Assembly: GCA_038503035.1 (NCBI GenBank)
Contig: JAVSML010021644.1
Coordinates: forward strand, 1-64,000
Direction: 5' to 3'
Length of the DNA stretch: 64,000 nucleotides
Source of the DNA: Crocodylus rhombifer
Taxonomy: Eukaryota > Chordata > Crocodylia > Crocodylidae
Program-made: the position numbers and the translations under genes
Shown here: positions 61,818 to 64,000 of the stretch, piece by piece
How the letters are laid out: the number at the start of each line of letters is the position of its first letter
Position numbering within the stretch: the stretch's first letter is position 1
The notes under the pieces: generated by a model
What the model saw: the letters and a program-made list of their open reading frames with translations, nothing else
Told to the model about the DNA's origin: nothing
Databases searched by the model: none

Positions 61818-62061
61818 GGGTTCATCTACATGAGGTGTTTTGAGCACAGCTGACTAATATACTGCGCGTTAGCACAGTGGGCAAAATCCATGTTAATGCA
61901 CAGTAGATTTAGTTTACTGTGCATTAACATCACAAAAAGACCATTTGTTTGTGCTAATGGACAGTAGTGCTGATTACAGTACATTGTTAGTACTTGTCAT
62001 TATAGGTACTAAATTTAATATGCCATAATTATGTTGCATTAGTGAACGTATAGACGTGCCC
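61818..62061. mobile_element. MITE, about 244 bp
   Basis: GGGTTCATCTACATGAGG at the left is matched by the reverse complement of ACGTATAGACGTGCCC at the right (GGGCACGTCTATACGT), giving imperfect terminal repeats. The interior has CACAGTAGATTTAGTTTACT and CAGTACATTGTTAG, in line with known reptile MITE vocabulary ('gtgcattaaTTTAGTTTActgtgcATTAA'). An AGT on each side may be a 3-bp target-site duplication. Confidence 0.6.
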
Positions 62062-62585
62062 AGTCTTTGTAACCAGAAAAGCAGTAAGACTTAAGTCTGA
62101 ATGATTTTGTAGTATGAGGACTGTCTTATGCATTGAGAAGTCACATACACATGTTTTGGAAGAAGAGGAGGAATACTAGTTACCAAATCACATAGCTCTT
62201 TCTGCTTCTGTCAACAGAGCTAGGAGTATATTGCATGGTTTAATGAAAATACAGGATGGAGAAAAAAATGCAGTTCATACTTGTTCTAAAAATGATTAAA
62301 GGGATAAAATGAAGACACTATAAAATAAACCTAGAATTTCTGATTTACATATAGCTTACAGGCCTTGTAGACTAGGCTAAAATCATAGGTTGAAGCCTGA
62401 TGAGGTCAAGTATGAAAGCATCCAAGGGTTTATTTACTGCACTGTGATCAGAGGACTGAGATGCCATCAATTTAAGATGCTGGCCCCACAAAAAGTCAAC
62501 AGAAGTTTTGTCTTTGGCTTCACTGGGGGACAGGGTATCTCCACAAGACTGGGCAATGTGTTAGTCCTTTTTACGGAAAAAAACT

Positions 62586-62800
62586 CACAGGGCTCATCTA
62601 CCCCCAAATCTGCATTAGTCTAACTAAAATACAAATTGATTTAAGTTAAAACGATGTAAAGCTCCTGTGTGAACACTCTTAAATTGATTTAAAATTGATT
62701 TGTGTTTGAAGTATCTTTAGATCAATTCCCTTCCAAATTAAGCTAAATCAATAAAAGCCTGGTTCAATTTGGTTGGAAAGGCTCCTTTACAGAGGCTTTG
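62586..62800. repeat. Possible MITE or tail with TTTAAATTGATTT repeats
   Basis: AGGGCTCATCTACCCCC is close to the left terminus of the MITE at 61818. CTCCTGTGTGAACACTC with TTAAATTGATTTAAAATTG follows. The 'GGGCtcaTCTAC...TTAAAtTGATTTaa..GcTCcTGTGTgaAC' order resembles another reptile MITE. The right end is not found. Confidence 0.4.
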
Positions 62801-63923
62801 CTCCCTTTGCTGACTGATTTAAAAATATAACTTTACCCATTGCAACATTGTGAATTAATACATTAACACAGGTGTAAATAATATGAAGATACTATTTGAG
62901 TTATGAGGGGACTGATGTGATTCCAAATATTTGTACTAATGGAGCTAATGAACACAACCCTTTTCTTCTCTACTTCCCTCTTCTTTGGCTGGTTTCTTTT
63001 CTTTTTGTAAAAAGAGTGCAATGATTCCACCAACATCAGAGTTGACAGTTTAATTTGCTATGCATGGATGGGAGCCCTTCACAGGAGAGCCTCTTATGTA
63101 GGTTCTTATAGACTGCATACCATATGACATTTGCACCCCAAGTTTCACTTCCTTTTTTATTTTTCCCACCCTTGGAGATTCTGCTGCCTTTTATTCCTGG
63201 CTGAGACACTGGACTTCCGTCATGAATGTCTTGAACTATACATGCACAACAGCCAATGTAATATATGCAATTCTATTTCAGACAATGTAGTGGAGGGGAT
63301 TATTTTGTGGAGCGATGGGGTGCTTATTTTCAACAAAACTGTTTCTAACAAGGAATCAATAGGAGACCCATTGAGATCTCAAAGCTTTAAGCATTTCTTG
63401 TTTTCACTGGACTGCACAGCCAAAAGGGCTGTGTCTGGATGTAATTCACTTTAAAATGATGACTAATACAACCCAGGTCTTGCTGTCTGCAAGGCAGGCT
63501 GCTCCCTTTCACTCACTTCCGCCAGACCCATAGGCACTTTCTCAAATGATCCTTATTCAAAATGTACTGCTGCTTTGAGGTACAAATAGTGAGGTCCCAG
63601 CAACAATAACCAACCTCCCACCAATCAGTGTCCTGTTGCAGCTGTGCAATGCTCAGACCCCAACGTTTATCTGTTTCATCTCTTCTTTTCTGAATAAAAA
63701 TGAGCAGTATTCATAGAGCAAGCAAGAGTCCCAATCTTCAAGAAAGACTTTATCGTCACAAGTTTCTAATTTCTGGCTGGTGTACTATGGCTTTTCATAA
63801 ACACTGTAGCTAGAATCCAACAGGCTGAACATGCAATTTAATTCCCACTCCACATGGTTAAAGAGGTCTTTTGACCACCAACAAGCTTCCAGTCGGAGTG
63901 GAGCTAAGCTACCAAATGGATGG

Positions 63924-64000
63924 TGTGGCAGAGCACAGGTTGTGCCTGCCACTTTAAGGGATTCAGCAGGCTGCAGATCAGCCTGCAGGTAGGAGCAGAC
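63924..64000 (+). mobile_element. Possible LTR start, cut by the window end
   Basis: TGTGGCAGAGCACAGGTTG followed by CACTTTAAGGGATTC resembles the opening of TGT-type LTRs (compare TGTCACAGAGC at 9056). Only 77 bp is visible, so the call is provisional. Confidence 0.3.

Larger units (their letters stand above)
44151..64000 (-). other. NRG1: NRG1 intron upstream of the Ig exons (3' part)
   Basis: Transcribed right to left, this is the last 20 kb or so of the intron joining an NRG1 first exon to the Ig exons. I see no CpG island, no initiator-bearing exon and no conserved reading frame ending in a phase-1 donor. Alternative type I or II first exons are therefore expected outside the window. 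It holds the densest repeats: family D copies (45124, 51325), a foldback (47385), family A copies (50526, 57930), a Penelope-like relic (53600), a purine-tract/GC-rich element (55440) and a LINE relic (60685). Stretches not listed separately, such as 48360-49540, 52020-53590, 54420-55430, 58580-60230 and 62070-63920, look like unremarkable AT-rich intron, with only a fragmentary mobile-element terminus near 62586. Confidence 0.85.

Noticed and set aside
44151..64000. Search for an NRG1 type I or ARIA-type first exon
   Set aside because: No start codon with a plausible N-terminal peptide and phase-1 donor, and no CpG island, was found; the first exons are taken to lie outside.
1..64000. CRISPR arrays, operons, tRNA or rRNA genes
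   Set aside because: No regular repeat-spacer pattern, cloverleaf or rRNA segment was seen; intron-exon structure and LINE, SINE and LTR relics show animal nuclear DNA.

Overview
This is vertebrate genomic DNA with no prokaryotic features: AT-rich intronic sequence carrying many decayed transposable elements. The only protein-coding sequence I can support is two small minus-strand exons, at 43973-44150 and 38097-38221. Spliced together they encode the immunoglobulin-like (Ig, I-set) domain of neuregulin-1 (NRG1). The peptide is closer to what I remember of chicken NRG1 (ARIA) than to the mammalian form. Together with CR1-type LINE ends, MIR/CORE-SINE relics, TGT...ACA LTRs and abundant hAT-like non-autonomous elements, this suggests a sauropsid. 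A crocodilian is my best guess and a turtle is possible; the species call is inference.

Layout in window order: the gene runs right to left. 44151-64000 is the 3' part of the intron upstream of the Ig exons. 38222-43972 is the complete 5.75-kb intron between the two Ig exons. 1-38096 is the start of the downstream intron. The alternative first exons should lie beyond 64000, and the spacer, EGF, transmembrane and type III (CRD) exons probably below position 1. I looked for a type I first exon, the spacer exon and the CRD exon inside the window and found none I could defend.

The rest is mobile-element archaeology. There are three copies each of two hAT-like families (here A and D), used in both orientations. 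A palindromic foldback element lies at 47385-48190, and two solo LTRs have near-perfect target-site duplications (9056-10122 and 34248-35172). A broken Penelope-like element with linker and GIY-YIG endonuclease remnants is at 53600-54115, and a broken LINE reverse-transcriptase C-terminus at 60685-61375. MIR, CR1 and other LINE fragments and microsatellites fill much of the remainder. The GC-rich blocks (about 19.5-21.2, 28.1-29.6, 45.2-46.0 and 56.0-57.5 kb) lie mostly inside these elements and produce long but meaningless open frames.

I did not find a new biological system. The most unusual local structure is a near-perfect hairpin at 37392-37485 (39 of 40 bases paired, 14-nt loop), 0.6 kb downstream of the second Ig exon in the NRG1 transcript. 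The foldback element and the inverted repeat pairs around the Ig exons are the next best leads.
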